The notes under the pieces are model-generated. The model was not told the origin of the DNA. It searched no databases and was given only the letters and a program-made list of their open reading frames with translations. Source: Gammaproteobacteria bacterium (GTDB taxonomy: Bacteria; Pseudomonadota; Gammaproteobacteria; Pseudomonadales; Pseudohongiellaceae). Taken from it: DNA of 64,000 bases. Below, one piece after another: positions 52,440 to 62,003 of the stretch. The stretch is from assembly GCA_030831165.1 (NCBI GenBank), contig JAURLP010000018.1, positions 1 to 64,000 on the forward strand, read 5' to 3'. How positions within the stretch are numbered: the stretch's first letter is position 1; the number at the start of each line of letters is the position of its first letter. The position numbers and the translations under genes were made by a program.

Positions 52440-54281
52440 ATGTTTGCTAAACTTTTCAGAGGGTTATTATCAGTCTATCGTTGGGTGCGAAGCTTTTGCC
52501 TCAATCTGATTTTTATCATCGTTTTAGTTTTTTTTATAACAACAATATTTAGTTCAAATCGACTGAAAATTCCAGAAGGGGCGGCACTGCTCATTACCCC
52601 AGTTGGTAGCATCGTAGAAGAGGTAACATCTGTAAATTCCTTCAGTGATTTATTTGGAGGCAACCCTGCTGACAACGAAGTTTTGCTTCAAGACTTGCTT
52701 GAAAGTATTGAAATATCGGCCAGAGATGATTCAATTAGTTCAATTGTATTGCAGCTTGATTATCTACAAGGGGCTACTTTGACTCAATTACAGGATATTG
52801 GGAGAGCACTTACTGACTTTAAGGCCAGTAGCAAAAATGTTTATGCGATTGCCGACAACCTGAGCCAAAGCCAATATTATCTGGCTACTTTTGCCAATGA
52901 AATTATTCTTAACAATATCGGATCTGTTAATCTCGAGGGCATGAGCAGTTACCAGTATTACTATGCTGAAGCGATAGAAAAACTCAAAATCAATGTTCAT
53001 ATTTTTAGAGTTGGAGAATATAAGTCGGCGGTAGAACCTTTTGAATTGAGCAGCATGTCTGATGCCGCCAGAGCAAATTATGAAGAATGGCTCAATGAAA
53101 GCTGGCAGCTTTTTGTAGACAATATAAGTCAGCAACGTAACCTCAATAGCACTCAATTTGACAGTTATATAAACAGCCCGGATGAACAGCTTGCTCTCTT
53201 TAATGGCGACACGGCTGCTATGGCACTCGATTTTGGTTTGGTCGATCAACTGCGAAGCAGGCCTGAAATGCGTAATTATCTAATTGATCAAATAGGATTG
53301 AATGATGAAGGTACGAGTTTTAATCAAGTCCCCTATCAAAACTATCTAAGCGAACGACGCGTCTCTTTACCGGCCTCTCTTGGTGGTAACCAGGTTGGGC
53401 TTATCATAGCCAGCGGCACTATCTATGATGGCGAGCAGACGGCTGGCAGCATTGGAGGTGACTCTTTAGCAGGGTTAATTCGTCAGGCAAAAAATGACGA
53501 CAATATCAAAGCCCTAGTACTGAGAGTCGACAGCCCAGGTGGTAGCGCCTTTGCCTCTGAGGTTATTCGAACTGAATTACTGGATTTCAAGAATAGTGGC
53601 AAGCCCTTGGTCGTTTCCATGGGCAGTGTTGCTGCATCTGGCGGTTACTGGATTGCGACTGCAGCGGATGAAATTTGGGCCAGCCCTGCCACTATCACTG
53701 GCTCGATTGGCATTTTTGGAATATACCCAACATTTGGAGATACTCTTAACAGCATCGGCATATATGTTGATGGGGTTGGTACTACCACACAAGCGGGTGT
53801 ATATGGTCTTGGTATGGAGTTGCCTGAAAGCACGCAAGCTGCAATTCAATTAAATGTTGAAAAAGGCTATGAGCGCTTCTTACAAATAGTTTCAGAGGCA
53901 AGAAACATGACACCAGAGGAAGTCGATAACGTAGGACAAGGACGAGTCTGGTCAGCAAATGCCGCCTTAGAACATGGTCTAGTCGATAAGCTTGGAGACC
54001 TGGATAATGCCATTGAAGCAGCCGCTATGCTTGCCGGAATTGAACAATATCGAACTCAGCTAGTCACTCAAGCATTATCTCCAACTGAAATACTGATTAA
54101 AAGTGTTCTGGAAAATTTGAATCTATCATCCTGGTTTAGTCCAAGGAGCAAGCTTGCTTTGTTTTCAACACCCTTAAATGATATCTATCAGCAATTCAAT
54201 GAAGACATACAAAAATTATTGCTTTCAAATGACCCCAATAATCTATATCTACAGTGCTTTGCTTGCCTAAATACACTGTAA
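52440..54281 (+). CDS. sppA: signal peptide peptidase SppA (67K type)
   Basis: This 613-residue inner-membrane S49 protease degrades cleaved signal peptides. It has one N-terminal anchor (about residues 19-38) and tandem S49 domains. The general-base Lys is in RVGEYKSAVEPF (about 195) of the first domain, and the nucleophile Ser in SMGSVAASGGYW (about 396) of the second, the typical split active site. LRVDSPGGSAFASEVIR and TGSIGIFGIYPTF support this. It is preceded by the DUF2069 gene and converges on hda. Confidence 0.96.
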   Translation: MFAKLFRGLLSVYRWVRSFCLNLIFIIVLVFFITTIFSSNRLKIPEGAALLITPVGSIVEEVTSVNSFSDLFGGNPADNEVLLQDLLESIEISARDDSISSIVLQLDYLQGATLTQLQDIGRALTDFKASSKNVYAIADNLSQSQYYLATFANEIILNNIGSVNLEGMSSYQYYYAEAIEKLKINVHIFRVGEYKSAVEPFELSSMSDAARANYEEWLNESWQLFVDNISQQRNLNSTQFDSYINSPDEQLALFNGDTAAMALDFGLVDQLRSRPEMRNYLIDQIGLNDEGTSFNQVPYQNYLSERRVSLPASLGGNQVGLIIASGTIYDGEQTAGSIGGDSLAGLIRQAKNDDNIKALVLRVDSPGGSAFASEVIRTELLDFKNSGKPLVVSMGSVAASGGYWIATAADEIWASPATITGSIGIFGIYPTFGDTLNSIGIYVDGVGTTTQAGVYGLGMELPESTQAAIQLNVEKGYERFLQIVSEARNMTPEEVDNVGQGRVWSANAALEHGLVDKLGDLDNAIEAAAMLAGIEQYRTQLVTQALSPTEILIKSVLENLNLSSWFSPRSKLALFSTPLNDIYQQFNEDIQKLLLSNDPNNLYLQCFACLNTL

Positions 54282-54319
54282 TTTTGAACACATTTTCACT
54301 TGAAATAATAACCTTCAAA

Positions 54320-55003
54320 TCACCAAGACATGATGGTTTTAACAAAAGGGATCGTAATCCTGCGTTTTTGTGCAAGAGAAAGCTTGTCTAATTGTTCCAG
54401 GACTGAAAATAATTTCGACATACTTCTTTCACTGCGTAAATATATATAGCTCAACACTTCATCTTCAAGTGGGACGCCCGCCGTTTGGGCTCTTTTTTTG
54501 AGGGCAGCAATTTTCCCAATATCGTCCAGCTCATGTAACTGATAAGTGACACCGCTGCTAAAACGCGACTTTAAATCCGGCAAAGAAAAATTTAATTCCA
54601 ATGGCGTCAACCCAGAGCTAACCAGCATGCTTGTAGCATTTAACTGGCAAGCATTAAACAAGGCAAATAACTTCTCTTCCCAAATCGATTTCGATATCAC
54701 CAGATGCACATCATCTATACAAATTAAATCCAGTTGTTCCAATCCATCCAAAATCGACTCGCCCTCTTCTACAAAAACCTGCAAGGGTAAATAAGCAGAA
54801 TTTGGATGTTTTGCACAACTCGCTTGAATCAAATGACTTTTACCACTTCCTGCTTCACCCCAGATAAAATAAAAATTTTCTGCCAACTGCGCCGCTTGTA
54901 AAAGATCGATTAGTTCTTGATTATTTTCAGCCACAACAAAATTTTCAAAATTGAATTCGTTATACAGTACAAAATCGAAAGGCAGCTGATTTGAAAGTGG
55001 CAT
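54320..55003 (-). CDS. hda: DnaA regulatory inactivator Hda
   Basis: This 227-residue DnaA-like AAA+ protein has Walker A GEAGSGKSHLIQA and Walker B LDLICIDDVHLV, and lacks the DnaA DNA-binding domain. At the N-terminus, MPLSNQLPFDF contains the QLxLP/F-type clamp-binding motif. With the beta clamp it stimulates ATP hydrolysis by DnaA to prevent over-initiation. It lies 11 bp after the DUF2066 gene. Confidence 0.94.
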   Translation of the reverse strand: MPLSNQLPFDFVLYNEFNFENFVVAENNQELIDLLQAAQLAENFYFIWGEAGSGKSHLIQASCAKHPNSAYLPLQVFVEEGESILDGLEQLDLICIDDVHLVISKSIWEEKLFALFNACQLNATSMLVSSGLTPLELNFSLPDLKSRFSSGVTYQLHELDDIGKIAALKKRAQTAGVPLEDEVLSYIYLRSERSMSKLFSVLEQLDKLSLAQKRRITIPFVKTIMSW

Positions 55004-55014
55004 TTGTTATTCTA

Positions 55015-56154
55015 CTAATTTTGAACCCAACGATAATGCATTGAAACAGCATCATCCGTCCGGCTTAATTCGACAACTTCCTGTAAAAAAGATTCTAGAG
55101 CAATAGTTTCAACAAGCTGACGCAATTGCCCTCCCGTATCTAATTCTAATGACAAACTGGAATTTTTAATTCTGGTTAATTGAAAAGACCTCACCCCATT
55201 TAGGGCGCTCAAATATTTGAGCAACTGAGAATAATCTTCCGGGCTGTTAATTCCATCTATTTGCATATTAACTTTCACACTACTTTCTGTTCCCGATATT
55301 AGAACTGAATAGTATTGAGATAATTCATTAGTAGCCAGATTAACGGTGCCTCTAATAAAGTCTTCCTCACTCAATTCAAATTCTTCGTAGCTAAAAACAT
55401 TGTCTCTAAAAAAATATAAACTTCTAGCAAATATTTCTCCGCTTAGAGAACGGTAGATTCTCAATGCCAAAATGCTCTCTGCCTGATAGCGACGAGATGC
55501 ATTTATAATAGCCATCTCATCTAGTTCCCATAATGTATTCACATTCAGTCGCAGCTGATCCTCAAGGTCGAGTAAAGGAAACAAGAGAGGCAGGCCTCTT
55601 TCATCAGCAAAATCTTTTAAAGTTCCTGCTATTGTGCCAGCCCTTAAGTTACCGCTTCCTAATATTTGCCTTTCTTCAAGCTCATCTTCCACTATCAACC
55701 AAACCAATGTTTCAGGGCGATTTATTGGCCATATAGGTATATTATTTTCATCCAGCAAGCGCTGAATTTCCGATTCATAGAAATTAACCTCTATGGCGAT
55801 AACCTCCCTCAATTCTGACACCACTTCTTCAGGATTTAGAGGTTGAATCGTCGCCTGGGTTTTAAAAGATTCAACAAAAGGTTCTGGATTATTTAGAGCT
55901 CGACGGATCGATGCTGGGTTGATAGTTGAGGTTAAGCCACTCACTTTAATTAACACTTCTCGCATAGCTTCACTAAACGCTCTACGTCGCTCTTCTTCAT
56001 TATTGCGAGACTCAACTATGATGGTGGCCTGATATAAACCTTCAACTTCAATCGCAAAGCTTTCAGCTTTACCAAGCATTAGGCCAATAGCTAACAGCAC
56101 TTTTAGGAAGTGGAATCGAGTATGTTTTATAGTTAAGATCATAAGCGCTATCAT
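55015..56154 (-). CDS. DUF2066-family exported protein
   Basis: This 379-residue protein has a hydrophobic signal segment (residues 17-34) and the DUF2066 pattern: VEGLYQATIIVESRNNEEERRRAF, EVLIKVSG, PIWPINRPETLVWLIVEDE and a C-terminal QLLKYLSALNGVRSFQLTR. It is a gammaproteobacterial family of unknown function, usually next to purM and hda. Here purM-purN are absent on its other side. It is probably periplasmic. Confidence 0.85.
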   Translation of the reverse strand: MIALMILTIKHTRFHFLKVLLAIGLMLGKAESFAIEVEGLYQATIIVESRNNEEERRRAFSEAMREVLIKVSGLTSTINPASIRRALNNPEPFVESFKTQATIQPLNPEEVVSELREVIAIEVNFYESEIQRLLDENNIPIWPINRPETLVWLIVEDELEERQILGSGNLRAGTIAGTLKDFADERGLPLLFPLLDLEDQLRLNVNTLWELDEMAIINASRRYQAESILALRIYRSLSGEIFARSLYFFRDNVFSYEEFELSEEDFIRGTVNLATNELSQYYSVLISGTESSVKVNMQIDGINSPEDYSQLLKYLSALNGVRSFQLTRIKNSSLSLELDTGGQLRQLVETIALESFLQEVVELSRTDDAVSMHYRWVQN

Positions 56155-56247
56155 ACCCGATTCAGGTGTTGCCTAACCAGCAGCCGGCTTGAATCATTGT
56201 TAATCAGAATTAAGCAATAGTTAAGCTACTTCCAGGATAATGAGATT

Positions 56248-56976
56248 ATGCTTAATAAGCGAATAATACCTATTTTATACATAGCAATCCTCATGATGCT
56301 CAGTGAGCTAAGCATTGCTGCACCTCCATTGCCCTTTTCCGCCTTTTATAATGCGCGTTTCCAAGGCTTTAAAGCTGACGCTGAAATTTCATTAACACAA
56401 TTAAACGACTCTGACTATGTTGCTTATACAACCATCAAAATTCGGCTGTTCGGGGCAACAGTATCAACTATTAGAGAGCTAAGTGAATTTGATTGGCATG
56501 ACGACGCCCCTCGACCTCATCACTATGAATACATTCAATCTGGCATAGGAGGAAGGAGTCGCACTGCCGATTTTGACTGGCAAAGCAATCTGGCTATCGC
56601 GACTGTAAGAAACCAAAGTGTAGAGCTAAAACTTGATGACGGCACTCTGGATGAACTAAGTATGTACACTTATCTCAAGCAGGAACTCAACAAAGGCTAC
56701 AATGATATTTATTTTCCATTAGTTAGGCGCAATACAATTGAAGAATATCATTATCGGATTGTTGGCGAAGAAGATGTCGCAACAGAATCCGGAATATTTT
56801 CAGCAATTAAAGTCGAACGCATCAGAGAAAACAGTGATCGCTTGACCCAATTATGGTTTGCCAAAAACCACGACATGTTATTGGTCAAATTATTCCAGCG
56901 CGCTCCCGATGGTGATGAGTTTGAAATCAGCTTAAGGAGTGCACAAATAAATGGCGAAATCGTCTTACCCGATTAG
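56248..56976 (+). CDS. DUF3108-family exported protein
   Basis: This 242-residue protein has a signal peptide (ending LSIAAPPLP) and a DUF3108 body: FSAFYNARFQGFKADAEISL, STIRELSEFDWHDDAPRPHHYEY, and LTQLWFAKNHDMLLVKLFQRAPDGDEFEI near the end. Its fold is expected to be a beta-rich periplasmic sandwich; function is unknown. Normally purN-purM stands between this family and DUF2066. It is divergent from the DUF2066 gene. Confidence 0.85.
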   Translation: MLNKRIIPILYIAILMMLSELSIAAPPLPFSAFYNARFQGFKADAEISLTQLNDSDYVAYTTIKIRLFGATVSTIRELSEFDWHDDAPRPHHYEYIQSGIGGRSRTADFDWQSNLAIATVRNQSVELKLDDGTLDELSMYTYLKQELNKGYNDIYFPLVRRNTIEEYHYRIVGEEDVATESGIFSAIKVERIRENSDRLTQLWFAKNHDMLLVKLFQRAPDGDEFEISLRSAQINGEIVLPD

Positions 56977-57065
56977 CTATACACTTAATTTATTTTTTTA
57001 CTGCTTCGATCCTGCTGTTACTAACTGAACTTTCAATTAAATTTAAACACTGGCAAGAGCAAAAA

Positions 57066-57680
57066 TTAAAGTGCGCTGCCCAGATCCTCAGCAGTATCGA
57101 TATCTCTTAAAGCTGGCAGTTCAGAATAACCTAAACCGTATTGGTCTAGTTTGTTAATAGTTTGTTGCAGGACAAGCTCACTGCCCCAATCTATATTTTG
57201 AAATATTCCCAAATGTGGGTGCTTCATGGCTATTAGTACATAACCCCCATCCAATGCCGGCCCCAACACGACATCGTTAGCGCTTTTATCCAGTTCCAGC
57301 AGAGCCAATTGTAGATAACCCTTATCGATCTCCGGGCAATCACTGCCAATGATCACCACTTTTGAAGCCCCTCGCAATACTTCTTCAGCAGCATGGAACA
57401 TTTTTTCACCCAGATCAGCTCCTCGTTGTAACTTAACGTCGCCTTTGAAAATTTCAAATGCAGCATGCTCAGGGAGCTGATCAACCCAAAGCTGAATTGA
57501 GCAGAGTTCAAAATTATTAAGTACTACTATTTGCCTATGCATGAGCTTAAGGTGCATTTCCAATGCGCCCTGCTCACCCAAAGCTGGAATTAAACGGGTT
57601 TTAACCTGCCCCTTAACTGGCGCTCGGGCGAACATCACAATGCAGCTATCATGATGTTGGTGGTATGGTTTGCTATGCAT
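57066..57680 (-). CDS. rSAM/selenodomain-associated transferase 1 (TIGR04282-type, DUF2064)
   Basis: This 204-residue protein has a GT-A-like nucleotidyl/glycosyl transferase fold: VMFARAPVKGQVKTRL, VVIIGSDCPEIDKGYL (DxD-like), DVVLGPALDGGYVLIAM and ALRDIDTAEDL. The family is defined by its co-occurrence with ArsS-type radical SAM proteins. It is third of three genes arsS-transferase 2-transferase 1, with a 6-bp gap before it. The substrate is unknown; a sugar or sugar-phosphate is expected. Confidence 0.88.
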   Translation of the reverse strand: MHSKPYHQHHDSCIVMFARAPVKGQVKTRLIPALGEQGALEMHLKLMHRQIVVLNNFELCSIQLWVDQLPEHAAFEIFKGDVKLQRGADLGEKMFHAAEEVLRGASKVVIIGSDCPEIDKGYLQLALLELDKSANDVVLGPALDGGYVLIAMKHPHLGIFQNIDWGSELVLQQTINKLDQYGLGYSELPALRDIDTAEDLGSAL

Positions 57681-57686
57681 CTTGAT

Positions 57687-58379
57687 TTATTTTGAATCCG
57701 GGTAATATTGATCTGCCAATTTCTCAGGTCTAACGCCAAAAAAATAAGCCAGTCTTAAGCGCCACATTAAAAATATAGTTTTGTATATCCCTTTATTCTC
57801 CCAGCGACGACTGGATGTCTGGACAGTCTCTTTCAAGCAACAGGGTCGACTATGCTTGAGAAGTTTTTTGCTCAGGGCCACATCTTCCATTAAGGGAATA
57901 CGATCAAATAAACCCACATCTTCAAATACAGTCTTATTCACAAAAATTGCCTGATCGCCGGTTGCTATACCACTTAATGCACTTCTCATATTCATGGCAT
58001 TACTGATCACTTTGAAAATTAACTTATTGCTACTAAAGCTGACATTAAAACGACCCCAGCGATGTTGTCCGGAATCTAGAGCCTGCATAATTAAGTTATC
58101 AGCTGTATCAGGTAAACCCGTGTCAGCGTGTAAAAAGAGTAAAATATCATTCTTGGCGACATCCGCCCCTTCATTCATTTGATGTGCGCGCCCTTTTACG
58201 GTTTGAATGAAACGGTCTACCATGGGCCTTGCAACAGCCAAACTCTGGTCATGGCTACCACCATCTACAAGAATGATTTCATGCCCACGATCACGATAAG
58301 CCTGTAATTTTGGCAAGTTTTGCCTAAGCGCTACTTCTTCATTAAGCGCAGGAATGATGATGCTTATTTTACTCGACAT
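57687..58379 (-). CDS. rSAM/selenodomain-associated transferase 2 (TIGR04283-type, GT2)
   Basis: This 230-residue family 2 glycosyltransferase has SIIIPALNEEVALRQNLP, HEIILVDGGSHDQSLAVA, GRAHQMNEGADVAKNDILLFLHADT, and ATGDQAIFVNKTVFEDVGLFD, with a C-terminal hydrophobic IFLMWRLRLAYFFG. Met 58379 matches the family start; a TTG at 58418 overlapping the arsS stop (TTGA) would add 13 residues. It lies between arsS and transferase 1. Confidence 0.88.
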   Translation of the reverse strand: MSSKISIIIPALNEEVALRQNLPKLQAYRDRGHEIILVDGGSHDQSLAVARPMVDRFIQTVKGRAHQMNEGADVAKNDILLFLHADTGLPDTADNLIMQALDSGQHRWGRFNVSFSSNKLIFKVISNAMNMRSALSGIATGDQAIFVNKTVFEDVGLFDRIPLMEDVALSKKLLKHSRPCCLKETVQTSSRRWENKGIYKTIFLMWRLRLAYFFGVRPEKLADQYYPDSK

Positions 58380-58414
58380 TCGGAAAGCCGACTGATTATT
58401 TGAGATAGGGAAAC

Positions 58415-59377
58415 TCAATCACTCAAGGCACCGCCACAACTACTTCCTTGACCAGCAGTACATCCATAACAATGTTCGCCGATTGCAATTGGTTTGTCCG
58501 TCAAATCTTTATCAAGAATATCTTTGAGGTGAGGTCTTGGTTTGCTGACAGCAATAAGAGGTAAAGCCAGCATTTGATTAAAATCGCAATCATATACGTA
58601 GCCCTGATAATCGATACTCACAAGATTACGGCACATTACTGTTTCCAGATTAGATGCACTATATGCTCCTTTCAGTATGCCCATATACTCGTCATATAAA
58701 CCTTTTGCCAGCAGCCAGCCACCAAAGCGACTAATAGGCATGTTGGTAATTGTAAATAGCTGATTGAATTCAACATTATACTCATCCTTTAAGATGCGCT
58801 TGTAATCGGCTTCCAACCCGGCCTGACCGGGAGGTAAATTTAAATCCTGAGGATTGTAAACAAGATTTAACTGCAAGTTTGGATCAGTTCCATAACCAAG
58901 ACTGTTTAAATGTTGCAAGGCTGAGATACTGCCTTCAAATATGCCTTTGCCCCGTTGTTTTTCAACATTTTGTTCTGAGTAACAAGGTAAAGACGCCGTC
59001 ACTGTAACTTTATTATCTGCCAAAAACTGAGCCGTACTTTCATAGCCTGGCTCATGTAAAATCATTAAATTACAACGATCTATGACTTCAATGCCCAGTG
59101 CCTTTGCACTCGTGACAAGGTAGCGAAAATGTGGGTTCATTTCCGGAGCACCACCCGTTAAGTCCAGTGTATGAATATCCAGTTTCTCCAATGCCTGAAT
59201 AATAAGATCAACCACTTCCAGGCTCATTATCTCCTTGCGAGTGGGTCCTGCGTTTACATGACAATGAACACAACTGAGGTTACAAAGATAGCCCAAATTG
59301 ACCTGTAAGGTGTTGAGCTCATCCCGATAAATGGGCGGAAAATCTGTATCTAATAATAATGGTTTAGTATCTAACAT
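58415..59377 (-). CDS. arsS: ArsS-type radical SAM/Cys-rich domain protein
   Basis: This 320-residue protein has the radical SAM cluster motif CNLSCVHC (Cys32, 36, 39) and the family-typical VNLGYL before it, DLTGGAPEMNPHF, and a C-terminal Cys-rich domain with CRNLVSIDYQGYVYDCDFNQML and HCYGCTAGQGSSCGG (302-316). Some homologues use selenocysteine there; here the codons encode cysteine. ArsS is linked to arsenosugar synthesis (adenosylation of dimethylarsinous acid) in cyanobacteria; no arsM is in this window, so the substrate here is inferred. Confidence 0.88.
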   Translation of the reverse strand: MLDTKPLLLDTDFPPIYRDELNTLQVNLGYLCNLSCVHCHVNAGPTRKEIMSLEVVDLIIQALEKLDIHTLDLTGGAPEMNPHFRYLVTSAKALGIEVIDRCNLMILHEPGYESTAQFLADNKVTVTASLPCYSEQNVEKQRGKGIFEGSISALQHLNSLGYGTDPNLQLNLVYNPQDLNLPPGQAGLEADYKRILKDEYNVEFNQLFTITNMPISRFGGWLLAKGLYDEYMGILKGAYSASNLETVMCRNLVSIDYQGYVYDCDFNQMLALPLIAVSKPRPHLKDILDKDLTDKPIAIGEHCYGCTAGQGSSCGGALSD

Positions 59378-59520
59378 GATTCAAATTCATCTCAGTCGAA
59401 GAAGATAGTGCCACAGTGTTTGGCATTCTATTCAATGACATTAGGATAAGCAAAAGCCACAGCTTATATTATTGCCGCCACAGCGCTATAATAGACCATA
59501 AGTTAAACGAGTTGTTACAC

Positions 59521-61116
59521 ATGTCTGCCATTTATTCTCTTGACGCCTTAAGATTTGATAATAGTTTTTATAATGAATTGCCTGCTGACCCTGTTGTAAA
59601 CAATAACAGTCGGCATGTAAATGCAGCCTGCTATTCCAAAGTCAGTCCTATACCTTTTCCTAAAGCCAAACTAATTGCTTTTTCTCGAGAAATGGCAATT
59701 GAGCTTGGGCTTAACCCAATGGAATGCATGACTCAGCGCTTTACTGAAGTGTTTAGTGGCACCCTCCCTTTAGAAGGCATGCAACCTTTTGCTGCTTGTT
59801 ATGGTGGTCACCAGTTTGGAAACTGGGCGGGTCAACTTGGCGATGGGCGAGCAATCAATCTTGGAGAAGTAATTAATAAGAAAGGCCAACGTTGGGCTCT
59901 GCAGTTAAAAGGATCAGGGCCAACGCCCTATTCTCGTCATGCTGATGGCTTTGCAGTTCTGAGATCTTCTATTAGAGAATTTCTTTGCAGTGAAGCCATG
60001 CATTACTTAAGAGTTCCCACCTCTCGGGCTTTGTCTTTATTAAGCACGGGAACCCTGGTTGAACGAGACATGTTCTATAACGGGCAATCGAGAATGGAGC
60101 CAGGTGCCGTGGTTTGTCGAGCTGCTCCAAGTTTTATTCGCTTTGGCAATTTCGAGTTATTCACGTCTCGTAATCAGACAGATATCACAAAGCAGCTTGC
60201 TGATTACACCATTAAGCATTTCTTTCCTCACCTTGGTAAACCATCAAAAGAAGTCTACATACAGTGGTTTAATGAAATTTGTCTGTCAACTGCTCGCTTG
60301 ATAACCGAATGGATGAGAGTCGGTTTTGTTCACGGTGTAATGAACACTGACAACATGTCTATCCTGGGATTGACCATTGATTATGGACCCTATGGTTGGC
60401 TGGAAGATTATGATCCTTATTGGACGCCAAATACCACTGACGCCAGTGGCCGTCGCTATGCTTACGCCAAACAACCCGAAATTGCCCAATGGAATTTATT
60501 GCAGTTAGCCAACGCTATTTATCCATTAATCAAAGACGCCCAGGCACTGGAAAACGCACTGGGCAACTACAAAAAAGTATATGACATTGCCTGGCGAGAC
60601 ATGATGTCCAGTAAATTAGGCTTGCATAACTTTAACCCAGCCAGCGACGAACAATTATTTCAGGATTTGGTCCGTAACTTAAAGAATACTGAAACAGATA
60701 TGACCCTGTTCTTTCGCCATTTAAGTGAATTGGAAATCAACAGAAATGCAACCACAGATCAACTTCTCTCAATAATCCAACCAGCATTTTATGAGACTGA
60801 AATAGACGCTGTTGCATGCGAAGATATAAAAACCTGGCTGCTTAAATATGTTGACAGGTTGAAGGTTGATAACAGGCCTGACAAAGTAAGACGCCATCAA
60901 ATGAATGCCGTAAACCCATTATATGTTTTACGTAATTATCTTGCACAAGAAGCTATCGAGCAGGCCGAAGCAGGTAGCTACACCATGATTCATGAATTAC
61001 AGGAAGTCCTTAAAAACCCTTACCATCAACAAGTAGGCAAAGAACGCTTTGCACAGAAACGCCCTGATTGGGCAAAACACAAAGCGGGATCTTCGATGCT
61101 GTCCTGCAGCTCCTAA
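59521..61116 (+). CDS. selO: protein adenylyltransferase SelO
   Basis: This 531-residue pseudokinase-fold enzyme transfers AMP to protein Ser/Thr/Tyr, a redox-responsive activity in E. coli and mitochondria. Landmarks are ACYGGHQFGNWAGQLGDGRA, WALQLKGSGPTPYSRHADG, RSSIREFLCSEAMH and FVHGVMNTDNMSILGLTIDYG. The protein ends LSCSS, with Cys at the antepenultimate site that is selenocysteine in animal SelO. Met 59521 was chosen over an upstream frame start lacking similarity. It is divergent from arsS by about 140 bp. Confidence 0.95.
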   Translation: MSAIYSLDALRFDNSFYNELPADPVVNNNSRHVNAACYSKVSPIPFPKAKLIAFSREMAIELGLNPMECMTQRFTEVFSGTLPLEGMQPFAACYGGHQFGNWAGQLGDGRAINLGEVINKKGQRWALQLKGSGPTPYSRHADGFAVLRSSIREFLCSEAMHYLRVPTSRALSLLSTGTLVERDMFYNGQSRMEPGAVVCRAAPSFIRFGNFELFTSRNQTDITKQLADYTIKHFFPHLGKPSKEVYIQWFNEICLSTARLITEWMRVGFVHGVMNTDNMSILGLTIDYGPYGWLEDYDPYWTPNTTDASGRRYAYAKQPEIAQWNLLQLANAIYPLIKDAQALENALGNYKKVYDIAWRDMMSSKLGLHNFNPASDEQLFQDLVRNLKNTETDMTLFFRHLSELEINRNATTDQLLSIIQPAFYETEIDAVACEDIKTWLLKYVDRLKVDNRPDKVRRHQMNAVNPLYVLRNYLAQEAIEQAEAGSYTMIHELQEVLKNPYHQQVGKERFAQKRPDWAKHKAGSSMLSCSS

Positions 61117-61124
61117 AGACGAAC

Positions 61125-62003
61125 CTAGAATGCCGGAGCAATCGCTCCTTCTGGAGGCGCCCAAGTCTCACAAGGAGTCGGATTCCATTTGGAATTATCA
61201 GGTTCACGACGGTAATGTGAAGTTGTTACATAAGGCTGAAATAAATACTTTGGATCATCAACAATAGTAGTCACTACAAACCATTCTTCTCCTGTGGGCG
61301 CCGTAAAACGATTATAGTATTCCGTTAAAATGGTATCTTCACTATAAGGAATACCATTGGGCCTGAGATAACCGGGGCGCATTTGTGTCGTAATCACTTT
61401 CAAGGTGCCACTGGGTGGAGGCTCATCATCCGGATTAGCATTGCTACCACGGTTAATCAATATATTTTCCCAGTCAGCCACACTATAGCCCTGCCAACTT
61501 CTTTCAAGGTTGGCAGCCTCTAACATCATGCTAATTAATGGCCGACGCCCTTCTCTAGAAAAATTTATTAGCCTGGTTTGTGATCCTGCGTCTGTATCAA
61601 TTCGCAAGGTAAAGTCGTCCTGCCAGCTAATTTGCAGCCTCGTTGGAACCCGCATAATTCTGGCCGCACCAAAGGCTTTACATTGAAGGCCCGCAGCATT
61701 ATCAGCCTCCAGGTCCCAACTGTTGGCAACAGTTTTGCCTGCCTCATTGACAGGTACACTCATAGTGTCACCTATAGCCGGTGTCAGCATACGATATGCC
61801 CAATCCTCAGTGACCAGTGAAACCCAGGTTCCTGTCAGATCAATGGGCGCTTCTGCTCTGCCAGGAGCCTGCGCAGCCACTGGCCCGCCAAAACGCTGTG
61901 CATAAGAAGAAGTTGTAATGCATGAAAATAAAACTAAACACCACAGAAACTGTGAGAATTTTTTAAAAATTTCATTAAACATTTGTTTAGAGTAATTCTG
62001 CAT
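61125..62003 (-). CDS. secreted hypothetical protein, paralogue of the protein at 62972-63892
   Basis: This 292-residue protein has a signal peptide (FLWCLVLFSCITTSSYA, then QRFGG). The mature part starts with DLTGTWVSLVTEDWAYRM and has MSVPVNEAGKTVANSWD and VITTQMRPGYLRPNGIPYSE, with TEYYNRF and VVTTIVDDPKYLFQPYVTTS later; each segment has a counterpart in the 306-residue protein two genes upstream. ATG 62003 has GGAGG 6 nt before it and overlaps the MBL-fold gene by 17 bp. The GTW near the N-terminus recalls lipocalins, but no function can be assigned. Confidence 0.75.
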   Translation of the reverse strand: MQNYSKQMFNEIFKKFSQFLWCLVLFSCITTSSYAQRFGGPVAAQAPGRAEAPIDLTGTWVSLVTEDWAYRMLTPAIGDTMSVPVNEAGKTVANSWDLEADNAAGLQCKAFGAARIMRVPTRLQISWQDDFTLRIDTDAGSQTRLINFSREGRRPLISMMLEAANLERSWQGYSVADWENILINRGSNANPDDEPPPSGTLKVITTQMRPGYLRPNGIPYSEDTILTEYYNRFTAPTGEEWFVVTTIVDDPKYLFQPYVTTSHYRREPDNSKWNPTPCETWAPPEGAIAPAF

